Below, in pieces: positions 55,067 through 63,935 of a DNA stretch of 64,000 nt. The stretch covers positions 930,001 to 994,000 of the forward strand of contig NZ_CP142860.1 in the NCBI RefSeq assembly GCF_036287215.1. Reading direction: 5' to 3'. Position 1 is the stretch's first letter. The number at the start of each line of letters is the position of its first letter. Source of the DNA: Caproiciproducens sp. CPB-2. GTDB taxonomy: Bacteria; Bacillota; Clostridia; Oscillospirales; Acutalibacteraceae. A model generated the notes under the pieces. That model was not told the origin of the DNA. It saw only the letters and a program-made list of their open reading frames with translations, and ran no database searches. A program made the position numbers and the translations under genes.

Positions 55067-55855
55067 TTGGAGCAGAAGGCATTTGACCTGATTGCTGAAA
55101 AAGTCGGCGCGGTTTTAAACGGACAGGGATTCGTAAAGGCCGGTGAGGAACAGGAAGGCAGCGGCCGTTCGGTGCTGTTTAAAGGGGAGAATACCGCCTA
55201 CAGTATTCTTTATCATCAGGACAAAAAGCGCTTTGAGCTTCGAACCTGCGATGCCGAGGACGGGGAGCCGGACTTAAAGTGGAAGTCCATTTCCATCTGG
55301 CTTTTTGACCCCGAGACGGACAGCCTGACCGAGGCCGACAGCATTGTGAACGACTTTATAGAGACCATTGAAGGGCCGAAGCGCGTGGCGGCGGCCAAAA
55401 CGAAAAAAAAGCGCAAGAAAGACGACGAAAACAATGCCGACCCGGTGTTTTTCTTCAACCGCTTCGTCGGTATTTTCCCGGAGCTGAAAGAGGAGCTCAA
55501 CGGCGAAAGAAATCAGTACGAGGAAGTGCGCGCGATTCATTTCGCAAAGGAGCGTCTGGTGCCGAAAATTGACGCGCTCTGCGCCCAGGGAACAAAAACG
55601 GACAGCATCAAGCGCTGCTGCGACCTTCTGAACGACATGTACGCCAACGGCGACATGGACGTGCGCTCCATTATTACGATCGTGGTATTGAACGGCGTGA
55701 GCGACCGGGCGGCGGAAAATATGAAGCCGATGTTCAGCGACGATCTGAAAAAAGGCTATGCCGCGGGGCTGAAATTCAAGGGGAAAGTGGTAAAGCCCGA
55801 AAAGAAAAAGAAAGAAAAGAGATTTGTCGCGGCCAATCTGAACGACATGAAATAA
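55067..55855 (+). CDS. Hypothetical charged cytoplasmic protein
   Basis: A 262-residue protein starting at TTG 55067, 8 bp after AGGAG. Residues 1-100 look like an alpha/beta domain (KAFDLIAEKVGAVLNGQGF at the start). A Lys-rich stretch (AAKTKKKRKKDDE, about 108-120) links it to a helical second half, and the C-terminus is again basic (KPEKKKKEKR). The basic patches suggest nucleic-acid or ribosome contact, which is inference. I recognise no family. It lies just before the rpmG-secE-nusG cluster. Confidence 0.75.
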   Translation: MEQKAFDLIAEKVGAVLNGQGFVKAGEEQEGSGRSVLFKGENTAYSILYHQDKKRFELRTCDAEDGEPDLKWKSISIWLFDPETDSLTEADSIVNDFIETIEGPKRVAAAKTKKKRKKDDENNADPVFFFNRFVGIFPELKEELNGERNQYEEVRAIHFAKERLVPKIDALCAQGTKTDSIKRCCDLLNDMYANGDMDVRSIITIVVLNGVSDRAAENMKPMFSDDLKKGYAAGLKFKGKVVKPEKKKKEKRFVAANLNDMK

Positions 55856-55904
55856 AGACGGGAAATCGGGGCGGGCAAAATCCGCTCCGTTTCGTAAAAA
55901 AAAC

Positions 55905-55933
55905 TTGACAGATTCCACACGAGATGCTATGAT
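55905..55933 (+). promoter_or_regulatory. Sigma-A promoter of the rpmG-secE-nusG operon
   Basis: TTGACA (55905-55910) and TATGAT (55928-55933) with a 17-bp spacer, about 100 bp before rpmG. Confidence 0.85.
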
Positions 55934-55986
55934 GTTTATACCTCATAAAGGGGTTATTTTTTTGCACCCTTTTAAGAGGGAGGCTG

Positions 55987-56014
55987 AGGCCTTAAAAAAG
56001 GCCTAAATATTTTT
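55987..56014 (+). promoter_or_regulatory. Terminator-like hairpin in the rpmG leader
   Basis: AGGCCTT-AAAA-AAGGCCT (55987-56004) is a perfect 7-bp palindromic hairpin followed by AAATATTTTT. It lies between promoter and rpmG and could attenuate the operon; the short stem makes this uncertain. Confidence 0.5.
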
Positions 56015-56036
56015 CCGTATAACGGGAGGTGCCGTC

Positions 56037-56186
56037 ATGAGAGTTAAAATCACATTAGCCTGCACTGAGTGCAAACAGCGCAACTACAACACGATGAAAA
56101 ACAAGAAGAATGATCCGGACAGGCTTGAGATGAACAAGTACTGCAGATTCTGTAAGAAGCACACTCTTCACAGAGAGACGAAGTAA
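56037..56186 (+). CDS. rpmG: 50S ribosomal protein L33
   Basis: A 49-residue protein, [17 protein letters not shown] at the start, with GGGAGG upstream. The two cysteine pairs (CTEC and CRFC) form the zinc ribbon, so this is the zinc-binding (C+) form. The gene is short enough to be missed by length cut-offs. It is followed 20 bp later by secE, the usual Gram-positive order. Confidence 0.95.
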   Translation: MRVKITLACTECKQRNYNTMKNKKNDPDRLEMNKYCRFCKKHTLHRETK

Positions 56187-56206
56187 GCCGGACGGAGGGA
56201 CGAAGA

Positions 56207-56440
56207 ATGGCAGATACATCCAAAAAAGAAAACTTTTTTGCGAGAACGGGCAAGAATGCTTCCAAGTTTTTCCGCGACTGCAAAAATGAGGTAAAAAAGA
56301 TTGTATGGCCCACACCGCAGGCGGTATTTAGGAATACCGGCGTCGTTTTGGCAACAATATTTCTGATCGGCCTGTTTATCTTTGGACTCGACACGTTGCT
56401 CATGAACCTGCTTGGGTTGATTATGAATGTTGCAAAGTAG
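56207..56440 (+). CDS. secE: Preprotein translocase subunit SecE
   Basis: A 77-residue protein with a charged N-terminus, an amphipathic segment with the SecE motif NEVKKIVWPTPQ and one transmembrane helix (about 45-68). It clamps the two halves of the SecY channel. It lies between rpmG and nusG, 20 bp from each. Confidence 0.95.
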   Translation: MADTSKKENFFARTGKNASKFFRDCKNEVKKIVWPTPQAVFRNTGVVLATIFLIGLFIFGLDTLLMNLLGLIMNVAK

Positions 56441-56460
56441 GATAAGCGGAGGAAATTACG

Positions 56461-56982
56461 ATGCCTGAAGACGCAAAATGGTATGTTGTTCATACCTATT
56501 CCGGGTATGAGAACAAGGTAGCCTCTAATCTTGAAAAGACTGTGGAAAACCGTCAGCTCCATGATTTGATTCAGGAAATCCGTGTGCCGACGGAAACTGT
56601 TACGGAAATCAAAGATAACAAAAGGCGCGATGTCGAGCGCAAGATTTTCCCCGGTTATGTTTTGGTGAAGATGCTCCTAACCGATGAGTCATGGTATGTT
56701 GTCCGCAATATCAGGGGCTGTACGGGCTTTGTCGGCCCGTCGTCCAAGCCCATTCCGCTCACGGATGAAGAAGTGGCGAAGCTGGGCGTTGAACAGAAGG
56801 AAATCGAGGTTTCTTACAGCGTCGGCGATTCCGTACACATTATCGACGGCCCGTTGGAGGGTTTTGTCGGTACTGTCGAAGAAGTCGACGTCGACAAAAA
56901 CCGCGTCCGCGTAACAGTATCCATGTTCGGGCGCGAAACACCGGTTGAGCTTGAACTGAATCAGGCTGAAGCGATGGAATAA
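56461..56982 (+). CDS. nusG: Transcription termination/antitermination protein NusG
   Basis: A 173-residue protein. The NGN domain (about 1-115) starts AKWYVVHTYSGYENKVA and includes FPGYVLVKM; the C-terminal KOW domain (about 120-170) includes VGDSVHIIDGPLEGFVG. It binds RNA polymerase and links it to Rho or the ribosome. It follows secE by 20 bp, in the standard order before rplK. Confidence 0.97.
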   Translation: MPEDAKWYVVHTYSGYENKVASNLEKTVENRQLHDLIQEIRVPTETVTEIKDNKRRDVERKIFPGYVLVKMLLTDESWYVVRNIRGCTGFVGPSSKPIPLTDEEVAKLGVEQKEIEVSYSVGDSVHIIDGPLEGFVGTVEEVDVDKNRVRVTVSMFGRETPVELELNQAEAME

Positions 56983-57101
56983 TATTTCACGATAATTTGC
57001 GGGAGACCGCTGATTATGAGGGGCATTGCCCCTGTGGGAGGAACGGATAAACTCAAAGCATCCGCTCCGCCATCTACCACGAATTTTGGAGGTGCAAACA
57101 A

Positions 57102-57527
57102 ATGGCTCAAAAGGTTACGGGCTTGATTAAGCTCCAGATACCTGCTGGCAAGGCTACCCCGGCGCCGCCTGTAGGACCGGCTCTCGGTCAGCACGGCGTC
57201 AACATCATGGCGTTTACAAAGGAATTCAACGAGCGCACGAAAAATGACGTAGGACTGATTATTCCTGTTGTCATCACCGTTTATGCGGATCGTTCGTTTA
57301 CCTTTATCACCAAGACCCCGCCTGCTGCCGTCCTGATTAAAAAGGCCTGCGGTATTGAGAGCGGTTCCGGTGAACCGAACAAGAAAAAGGTAGCAAAGAT
57401 CACACGCGAGCAGGTCAGAAAGATAGCTGAGACAAAGATGCCCGATTTAAATGCGGCTTCCGTTGAGACAGCCATGAGCATGGTTGCCGGCACAGCACGC
57501 AGCATGGGCATTGAAGTCGTAGATTGA
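57102..57527 (+). CDS. rplK: 50S ribosomal protein L11
   Basis: A 141-residue protein, the standard length. The start [19 protein letters not shown], with the proline-rich hinge, and the C-terminal RNA-binding domain (SMGIEVVD at the end) are intact. It forms the GTPase-associated centre with 23S rRNA. The 119-bp gap from nusG holds a small GGGGCATTGCCCC hairpin near 57020-57032 and GGAGG before the start. Confidence 0.97.
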   Translation: MAQKVTGLIKLQIPAGKATPAPPVGPALGQHGVNIMAFTKEFNERTKNDVGLIIPVVITVYADRSFTFITKTPPAAVLIKKACGIESGSGEPNKKKVAKITREQVRKIAETKMPDLNAASVETAMSMVAGTARSMGIEVVD

Positions 57528-57586
57528 CACCCGGGTGGGAGGAACTTTTCTACTCCGATTTTACCACTCAATAGGGAGGAAAACCA

Positions 57587-58282
57587 ATGAAACACGGTAA
57601 AAAATACGTTGAAGGCATGAAGCTGATCGACCGTACAAAGCTTTATGATGCAAACGAGGCTCTTGACCTCTGCGTCAAGACCGGGACATCCAAGTTTGAC
57701 GAGACCGTTGAGGTCCATGTCAAGCTGGGCGTAGACAGCCGCCACGCTGACCAGCAGGTCCGCGGCGCGATCGTACTGCCGAACGGAACCGGTAAAAAGG
57801 TCCGCGTACTGGCGATCTGCAAAGGCGACGCCGCCAAAGAAGCCGAGGCTGCCGGTGCCGAGTTCGTCGGCGCCGAAGAAATGGTACAGAAAATCCAGTC
57901 CGAAAACTGGATGGATTTCGATATTTTGATCACGACTCCGGACATGATGGGCCTTGTCGGCCGTTTAGGTAAGGTTCTGGGCCCCCGCGGCCTGATGCCG
58001 AACCCGAAAGCCGGTACGGTTACCCGCGAGATTGGCAAGGCAATTGCCGACGCCAAAGCCGGTAAGATCGAGTACCGGCTTGACAAAACCAACATTATCC
58101 ACTGCACAATCGGCAAAGTTTCCTTCGGCGGTCAGAAGCTGCTCGAAAACTTTGACGCCTTGCTCGGCGCAATCGTAAAGGCAAAGCCGGCCGCTTCCAA
58201 GGGCCAGTATATCAAGAGCTGCGTCGTGGCTTCCACAATGGGCCCCGGCGTCAGAATCAACCCGAACAAGGTTGGCGTCTGA
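57587..58282 (+). CDS. rplA: 50S ribosomal protein L1
   Basis: A 231-residue protein of normal length. It contains the L1 signature [19 protein letters not shown] and the block [11 protein letters not shown]. It binds 23S rRNA at the L1 stalk and in many bacteria represses the rplK-rplA mRNA. It lies 59 bp after rplK with GGGAGG before the start. Confidence 0.97.
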   Translation: MKHGKKYVEGMKLIDRTKLYDANEALDLCVKTGTSKFDETVEVHVKLGVDSRHADQQVRGAIVLPNGTGKKVRVLAICKGDAAKEAEAAGAEFVGAEEMVQKIQSENWMDFDILITTPDMMGLVGRLGKVLGPRGLMPNPKAGTVTREIGKAIADAKAGKIEYRLDKTNIIHCTIGKVSFGGQKLLENFDALLGAIVKAKPAASKGQYIKSCVVASTMGPGVRINPNKVGV

Positions 58283-58293
58283 TTCCGAAAGGC

Positions 58294-58325
58294 TTGACAG
58301 GCCGCACGGTCTGTGATAGTATAAT
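58294..58325 (+). promoter_or_regulatory. Putative promoter of rplJL
   Basis: Consensus TTGACA (58294-58299) and TATAAT (58320-58325), but with a 20-bp spacer. Either the -35 box is not used or the promoter is weak or assisted. Confidence 0.45.
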
Positions 58326-58334
58326 ATTCGCTGT

Positions 58335-58465
58335 TCTTTATTCCAAAGACAGCAGGCGCATTTGCTTAATGGGTTTTGCCCAGCCTGCCGAGGATAGAGG
58401 CCGATACGCATTGTTATGATGATGTATTTATGCCCTTTCCGCGGTCATGCGGGAAGGGCTTTTTC
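58335..58465 (+). promoter_or_regulatory. L10 leader with terminator
   Basis: The region between rplA and rplJ matches the ribosomal L10 leader by position and by the kink-turn-like core around 58350-58390 (CAGCAGGCGCA; CCCAGCCTGCCGAGG). A terminator follows: GCCCTTTCCGC (58432-58442) pairs with GCGGGAAGGGC (58449-58459), then five Ts. Excess L10-L12 complex should bind and promote termination. Confidence 0.8.
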
Positions 58466-58508
58466 ATTTTCCTGCGCGCCGCATTCCAACTGACGGAGGT
58501 GAATACAT

Positions 58509-59045
58509 TTGCCAAGTGAGAAGATTTTAGAGCAAAAAAAGCAGGCGGTTGCCGCTTTGACCGAGAACCTGAAGGGCGCATGCACCGGTGTCATCGTCGA
58601 CTATAAGGGCATCACGGTCGCTCAGGACACAAAGCTCCGCAAAGAGCTGCGTGAAGCGGGCAGCGACTACATGGTCGTCAAGAACACCCTGCTGCGTCTT
58701 GCGTTGAAGGACGCCGGGATCGATGGCCTCGACCATGTTCTTGAAGGCACGACCGCTCTGGCAATCAGCAAGGACGATTATGTTTCCAGCGCAAAGATCC
58801 TCGCTAAATTTGCTGAAACCAGCAAAACATTTGAACTCAAGGCCGGATTTGTCGACGGCGGCGCCATTGACGCCGACGGAGTCAAAGAACTGGCTGCCCT
58901 GCCTTCCAAAGAGGTTTTGGTTGCAAAAGCTCTGGGCGGCTTGAACGCTCCTATTGCGGGCTTCGTTACTGTGCTGAGCGGCACAATGAAAGGCTTGGTC
59001 GTCGCTTTGAACGCAATCGCGGAAAAGCAGGCTGCCAACGCATAA
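58509..59045 (+). CDS. rplJ: 50S ribosomal protein L10
   Basis: A 178-residue stalk-base protein that carries L7/L12 dimers. It starts at TTG 58509 after GGAGGTGAA; the weak start fits tight control. The N-terminal rRNA-binding part includes GVIVDYKGITVAQDTKLRKE, and the C-terminal helix binds L12. It is controlled by its own leader and followed 37 bp later by rplL. Confidence 0.96.
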   Translation: MPSEKILEQKKQAVAALTENLKGACTGVIVDYKGITVAQDTKLRKELREAGSDYMVVKNTLLRLALKDAGIDGLDHVLEGTTALAISKDDYVSSAKILAKFAETSKTFELKAGFVDGGAIDADGVKELAALPSKEVLVAKALGGLNAPIAGFVTVLSGTMKGLVVALNAIAEKQAANA

Positions 59046-59082
59046 GGTTTCCTAAAAATAAAAATTTTGGAGGTAATTCACA

Positions 59083-59457
59083 ATGTCTGATAAAGTTGTA
59101 AAATTAATTGAAGATGTAAAATCCCTTACTGTTCTTGAGCTTTCCGAGCTCGTAAAGGCTCTGGAAGAGGAGTTCGGCGTATCCGCTGCCGCTCCGGTTG
59201 CCGTTGCCGCCGCCGCTGCTCCGGCTGCCGCCGCCGCTGAAGAGAAGACGGAGTTCGACGTCGTCCTGAAGGCTGTCGGTCCCAACAAGATCCAGGTCAT
59301 CAAGGCTGTCCGCGAGATCACGGGTCTTGGCCTGAAAGAAGCAAAAGAGCTTGTTGACGGCGCACCGAAGGCTGTTAAAGAGGGCGCTTCCAAGGACGAT
59401 GCAGAAGCCATCAAAGCAAAGCTTGCCGAGGCTGGCGCAGAAGTCGAAGTTAAATAA
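59083..59457 (+). CDS. rplL: 50S ribosomal protein L7/L12
   Basis: A 124-residue acidic stalk protein. The N-terminal dimerisation domain (about 1-35), an Ala-rich flexible hinge (about 37-55) and the factor-binding C-terminal domain ([35 protein letters not shown]) are typical. GGAGG precedes it. A strong terminator follows, and rpoB, usually next, is not present. Confidence 0.97.
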   Translation: MSDKVVKLIEDVKSLTVLELSELVKALEEEFGVSAAAPVAVAAAAAPAAAAAEEKTEFDVVLKAVGPNKIQVIKAVREITGLGLKEAKELVDGAPKAVKEGASKDDAEAIKAKLAEAGAEVEVK

Positions 59458-59472
59458 TTCCATTTCCAATAC

Positions 59473-59507
59473 AAAAAGCCCTGCTGTTTTAACAGCAGGG
59501 CTTTTTT
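59473..59507 (+). terminator. Terminator of rplJL
   Basis: AAAAAGCCCTGCTGTT pairs with AACAGCAGGGCTTTTTT around two Ts and ends in six Ts, 16 bp after rplL. Confidence 0.92.
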
Positions 59508-59517
59508 CTGTAATTCC

Positions 59518-59547
59518 ATAAAAAGCCCCCGGCAACGCCGGGGGCTC
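59518..59547 (-). terminator. Terminator of the carboxypeptidase gene
   Basis: AGCCCCCGGC and GCCGGGGGCT pair around a 3-nt loop; on the minus strand five Ts follow. It lies 14 bp beyond the stop. Confidence 0.85.
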
Positions 59548-59560
59548 AGCTTTGCTCTGA

Positions 59561-60913
59561 TCACATTTTCCTGTATTTCTTTACTCTGCGCAGGTTCTTC
59601 TTTTTGCGGTTGTAGATCAGCGCAAGGACAATGTAGATGATGACCAGCAGAACGATCACCGCCGCGATGACGACGAACCAGACGGAAGTGAAAATGGCCT
59701 TGACGGTATTGGCGGAATGCAGCAGTTCGCTGCGCTCAACGCTTTCCGCGGCCACCAGATTGACGGTCGTCAGCTTCTGATTGGCATAGCTGAGGGTCGC
59801 CGTTCCGATGACCTGCCCCCTTTTGACGGGCGCAGTGACGGCGTCGGGGACGTTCTTGGTGACGATGACGCTGCTTGCCGACACATTCATCGGCAGCATC
59901 GCGGAATAATCCTTCTCAGCCACGAGCAGCAGCTTATCCTTGTTCCAGGCGTCCTTCAGCTTGACCTCGCCGATGGACTCCTCGCTGTTCAGTATATTTT
60001 TCAGCTCCAGATTTTTAAACGCCCACTGGTAAAGCTTCTTTGTATCGACCAGTTCACCCCGTGTCTTGATCTGTTTGCCGTTCGCGTCTACGGACGGCGC
60101 GCCGAGCGCGACGCACAGATAGCTGTAGCCCTCCGCGGTGGCGGAAGAAACAAGACAGTAGCCGGACTCGTCGGTGTGGCCCGTTTTAATGCCGCGCGCG
60201 TACTGGTAATAATACTGGCTTCCCGTGTTTTTATCGATCAGCAGGTTGGTGGTGGAAAGGGTACGCAGGGTCCCCGCCCCCGGACCGCCCACCGGTTTGT
60301 AGGAAGCGCGCGCCTGTGAGGTGATCTCGGTAAAATGCGGCAGGGTCATCGCGTATTTCGTCATCAGGTAAAGGTCGTGCGCCGTCGTGTAGTGGTTCTC
60401 GTCGTGAAGGCCGTGCGGGTTGGTGAAGTGCGTACCGGTACAGCCCAGCTCCTTTGCCTTCGCGTTCATCATATCGACAAAGGCGTCGATATCTCCTTTT
60501 CCCACATAGTCCGCCAGAAACAGCGCCGCGTCGTTTCCGCTCGGCACCAGCATGCAGTTCATCAGCTGAAGGGCGGTCAGCTCGTCGCCGACCTTGATAT
60601 TGGACATGGAGCTGCCCGTCCCGAGAAGCGTGTCCATGACTTCTTTGGTAATCGTTATTTTCGTCCCTTCGAGGTCCTTAATATGTTCGCTGGCAACGAT
60701 AAAGGTCATAATTTTGGTAGTGGAAGCGGGTTCCCGGCGTTCATTTGCGTTTTTCTGATAAACGACGGTGTCCGTGTCCAGATTGACCAGTTCAATGGCG
60801 GCGCAGTTCGGTTCAAAATCAATATTGAAGGTGGCCGCGGCCGCCCTGACGGGCGAAAACAGAACCAGAATCAGAAGGATGGAAACAGACAGGAATTGGC
60901 GCGTTTTTTTCAT
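59561..60913 (-). CDS. D-alanyl-D-alanine carboxypeptidase (PBP5 family)
   Basis: A 450-residue exported serine peptidase that trims the terminal D-alanine of peptidoglycan stems. A signal peptide covers about 1-27. The active site has Ser64-x-x-Lys67 in PASTTKIMT, Ser125-Gly-Asn127 in VPSGNDAA, and KTG in GIKTGHTDESG. A PBP5-type C-terminal domain is followed by a true transmembrane helix (about 410-435) and a basic tail, rather than the usual amphipathic anchor. DacF and DacA are both possible names. It stands alone, convergent to rplL. Confidence 0.93.
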   Translation of the reverse strand: MKKTRQFLSVSILLILVLFSPVRAAAATFNIDFEPNCAAIELVNLDTDTVVYQKNANERREPASTTKIMTFIVASEHIKDLEGTKITITKEVMDTLLGTGSSMSNIKVGDELTALQLMNCMLVPSGNDAALFLADYVGKGDIDAFVDMMNAKAKELGCTGTHFTNPHGLHDENHYTTAHDLYLMTKYAMTLPHFTEITSQARASYKPVGGPGAGTLRTLSTTNLLIDKNTGSQYYYQYARGIKTGHTDESGYCLVSSATAEGYSYLCVALGAPSVDANGKQIKTRGELVDTKKLYQWAFKNLELKNILNSEESIGEVKLKDAWNKDKLLLVAEKDYSAMLPMNVSASSVIVTKNVPDAVTAPVKRGQVIGTATLSYANQKLTTVNLVAAESVERSELLHSANTVKAIFTSVWFVVIAAVIVLLVIIYIVLALIYNRKKKNLRRVKKYRKM

Positions 60914-61065
60914 GGAACTTTTTCCTCCGATGTGATATTATATGTGTAAAGTTTGATATTATCAGGGGCGTACAGACCTGTAGATTAGTATAACAGCATT
61001 TCTGCGAAAGATAAAGGGCAGTTTGGAAATGTAATTAAATTGTAAGATTTGATGGGGGAATCACA

Positions 61066-61758
61066 GTGATTTACATAACAGGGGATACTCACGGCGAAAT
61101 ATGTCGTTTTGACTCGGGTCAGGCCAAGAAGCTGAAGAAGGGGGACACGCTGATTGTATGCGGTGATTTCGGCTTCCTCTGGGACGGCGGCCCGAAAGAG
61201 GAAAAGAATCTGAAAAGGCTGGGCAAGAAAAAATACAACCTTCTTTTTCTTGACGGGACCCATGAAAATTTTGATTTGCTGGAGCAGTATCCCGTGACGG
61301 AGTGGAACGGCGGCCGGGTGCAGAACATCAGCGGCAACCTGTATCACCTCATGCGCGGACAGGTCTATACCATAGAAGGGAAGAAGCTGTTCGTGTTCGG
61401 CGGCGGGGAAAGCACGGAAAAGCAGATGCGCATCGCCGCGGGAAAATGGTGGGAGCGCGAAATGCCGAGCATGGAGGAAATGCGCGAGGGCGTCAGGAAC
61501 CTTTCCGCGGTTGATATGGCGGTGGACTATATTCTGACCCACGAACCGGCCCCGAAGGTGATGTCCCATACGGTGAATCCCAAGGAAAGCACCAATCAGC
61601 TGGAGGCATATTTCGAGCAGCTGGTCAAGCAGGTCAAATTCGAGAAATGGTTTTTCGGCTCCATCCATATCGACCGGAAAATCACCACCAAAAATTATGC
61701 GGTGTTCAATGACATTATCCCGGTGGAGCCTCCGCAATACAAGAGATTCCGATCATAG
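61066..61758 (+). CDS. Calcineurin-like metallophosphoesterase
   Basis: A 230-residue cytoplasmic protein starting at GTG after GGGGGAA. The metal-binding signature is complete: YITGDTHGE, VCGDFGFLWDG, DGTHENF and LTHEPAP with a following SIHID histidine. Family members cleave phosphoesters of many kinds; this form, with DGTHENFDLLEQYP, is common in Firmicutes and has no known substrate. It has its own terminator and is convergent to recG. Confidence 0.88.
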   Translation: MIYITGDTHGEICRFDSGQAKKLKKGDTLIVCGDFGFLWDGGPKEEKNLKRLGKKKYNLLFLDGTHENFDLLEQYPVTEWNGGRVQNISGNLYHLMRGQVYTIEGKKLFVFGGGESTEKQMRIAAGKWWEREMPSMEEMREGVRNLSAVDMAVDYILTHEPAPKVMSHTVNPKESTNQLEAYFEQLVKQVKFEKWFFGSIHIDRKITTKNYAVFNDIIPVEPPQYKRFRS

Positions 61759-61817
61759 CGGCTGGCAGGACAGATTTGCGGCGGAAAATGATATACAAAG
61801 AGACGATCTCAGCAAAG

Positions 61818-61857
61818 TGCGCCTTGAAACGGATTCACCGATCAAGGCGCATTTTTA
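61818..61857 (+). terminator. Terminator of the metallophosphoesterase gene
   Basis: TGCGCCTTGA (61818-61827) pairs with TCAAGGCGCA (61842-61851), followed by five Ts. Confidence 0.8.
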
Positions 61858-61907
61858 TGCAATATTTTTGCTGGAGCCATTTTTCAACAGCCGCAGCCGG
61901 CGGATGC

Positions 61908-63935
61908 TTAATCCGCCCTGTTTTCAAACAGCTGTTTTACTTCCGCACGCAGGCCCCGGTGCTGCGGGGACTCCAGCTCGGCGTCCATGCTCAGAATTTC
62001 CCGCGCAACGGACTGGGCTTCTTTCAGCAGGTCCATATCGTGGACCATGTCGGCGATCTTCAGCTCCGGCAGTCCGTGCTGCCTGTGGCCGAAGAAATCG
62101 CCGGGGCCGCGCAGCTTCAGGTCCTGCTCCGCAATCTGAAAGCCGTCGTTGGTCGCGCACATGGTTTTCAGCCGCGCGACGGTTTCTTCGTTCTGAGCGT
62201 CCGATATTAAAATGCAGGTGGACTTGTATTTTCCGCGCCCTACGCGCCCGCGCAGCTGGTGCAGCTGGGAAAGGCCGTACCGCTCCGCGTTTTCGATCAG
62301 CATCACAACCGCGTTGGGCACGTCCACCCCGACCTCCACAACGGTCGTGGAAATCAGCACCGCGATGTTTCCCCGCGCAAAATCCGTCATAATGGCTTCT
62401 TTTTCCCTGGGCTTCATTTTTCCGTGAAGCACGCCGACCGGATAATCGGGAAGCCACCGGGTCCTTACTTTTTCAGCGTATTCGTTCACGCTCGCCATAT
62501 CGTTCTGCCCTTCGTCGATCATCGGGCAGATGATGTAGCACTGTCTGCCTTCGTCGATATGCTTCCGGATAAAACGGAACGCCCTCAGGCGTTTATCGCC
62601 CGTAATGGCGTAGGTGTCTATTTTCTGCCGGCCGGGCGGAAGCTCGTCCAGAATCGAAATATCGAGGTCGCCGTAGATCATCAGCGCGAGCGTGCGCGGG
62701 ATGGGGGTGGCGCTCATGACAAGCATATGCGGATGGTCGCCCTTGGAGGCGAGAGCCGCGCGCTGCGCCACGCCGAAACGGTGCTGCTCGTCCGTGATCA
62801 CCAGGCCGAGGCGTCGGAACGCGACGTCTTCGGAAAGGAGGGCGTGCGTGCCGATGACAAGCTGGATCTCTCCGTCCAGCAGTCCCTGCAGAATCTCCCG
62901 CTTCTTTGCGGCCGGCATCGAGCCGGTCAGCAGCGCGACGCGCGTATCCCGCAGCAGGGCGGACAGGGAAGCGTAGTGCTGCTGCGCCAGTATTTCCGTG
63001 GGCGCCATCAGCGCCGCCTGCATCCCGTTTTCAACGGCGCAGCAGCAAAGCGCCGCAGCGACCGCGGTTTTTCCGGAGCCGACGTCTCCCTGGATCAGCC
63101 GATTCATCGGGAATCCGCTCATCATATCCGCTACGGCTTCTTTTACGGCCCTTCGCTGGGCCTGTGTGGGCTCAAAGGGGAGTAAGCCGTAAAAACGTTC
63201 GGAACAGTCGCAATCGAGCCTCAGAGGGCTTACAGAGCGGCTGCGGCCCTTCAGCCGGAGAAGACCCAGCTGCAGAATGAGCAGCTCTTCAAAAATCAGG
63301 CGTTTCCGGGCGGTTTCCACCGCCTCCATATCCTGCGGCAGGTGGATGTTTTCCAGCGCGAACCGCAGCGGGCAAAGCCCGTACTTTTCCCGGATTGCTT
63401 CCGGAATCGGGTCGCGTATCCTGTCCGGAAGCAGATCGAGGGCGCTTTTGACCGCGTTTTCGATCATCCGGCTGGTCAGCCCCAGCGTCTGATGATAAAC
63501 GGGCCGGATAGGGGGACAGACCGCCGCGCGCACAAATTCCGGCGTGGTCATTTCCCGTTTCAGGAAATTGGCGGTTACCTTTCCGTAAAATACGTATTCC
63601 TCGTCCGCCTTCAGCATGGAAGGAATATAGGGATTGTTGAAATAGGTCAGCTCCATATCGCTTTCGCCGTCGGTGACCGTTACCTTGCAGATCATCATTC
63701 CGGCGCGGATTCTCGTTTCCTTCGGCCGTTTCAGAACGGTCGCCCGTACGGCGCAGGGCTCGTTCAGCGGAGCCAGGCGGATCGGATAGGGGCGGCTCAG
63801 GTCCTCGTAGGTACGGGGGTACAGACGCAGCAGAGCGCCGACGGTCGGCGCGCCGAGCCTTTCAAACAGCTTGGCACGCTTTTCGCCGACGCCCTTCAGG
63901 TCGCGGATATTTCTTTCAAATAAAGAACGCATCAT
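61908..63935 (-). CDS. recG: ATP-dependent DNA helicase RecG
   Basis: A 675-residue helicase that remodels stalled replication forks and Holliday junctions. An N-terminal wedge domain with OB fold (about 1-200) is followed by two helicase lobes: Walker A GDVGSGKT, DEQHRFG (DEQH box), SATPIPRTLA, and motif VI QLRGRVGRGKYKS. The C-terminal RecG motif (GPGDFFGHRQHGLPELKIAD) is intact. The start codon overlaps the stop of the upstream fakA-like gene (ATGA), so both are coupled. Confidence 0.97.
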   Translation of the reverse strand: MMRSLFERNIRDLKGVGEKRAKLFERLGAPTVGALLRLYPRTYEDLSRPYPIRLAPLNEPCAVRATVLKRPKETRIRAGMMICKVTVTDGESDMELTYFNNPYIPSMLKADEEYVFYGKVTANFLKREMTTPEFVRAAVCPPIRPVYHQTLGLTSRMIENAVKSALDLLPDRIRDPIPEAIREKYGLCPLRFALENIHLPQDMEAVETARKRLIFEELLILQLGLLRLKGRSRSVSPLRLDCDCSERFYGLLPFEPTQAQRRAVKEAVADMMSGFPMNRLIQGDVGSGKTAVAAALCCCAVENGMQAALMAPTEILAQQHYASLSALLRDTRVALLTGSMPAAKKREILQGLLDGEIQLVIGTHALLSEDVAFRRLGLVITDEQHRFGVAQRAALASKGDHPHMLVMSATPIPRTLALMIYGDLDISILDELPPGRQKIDTYAITGDKRLRAFRFIRKHIDEGRQCYIICPMIDEGQNDMASVNEYAEKVRTRWLPDYPVGVLHGKMKPREKEAIMTDFARGNIAVLISTTVVEVGVDVPNAVVMLIENAERYGLSQLHQLRGRVGRGKYKSTCILISDAQNEETVARLKTMCATNDGFQIAEQDLKLRGPGDFFGHRQHGLPELKIADMVHDMDLLKEAQSVAREILSMDAELESPQHRGLRAEVKQLFENRAD

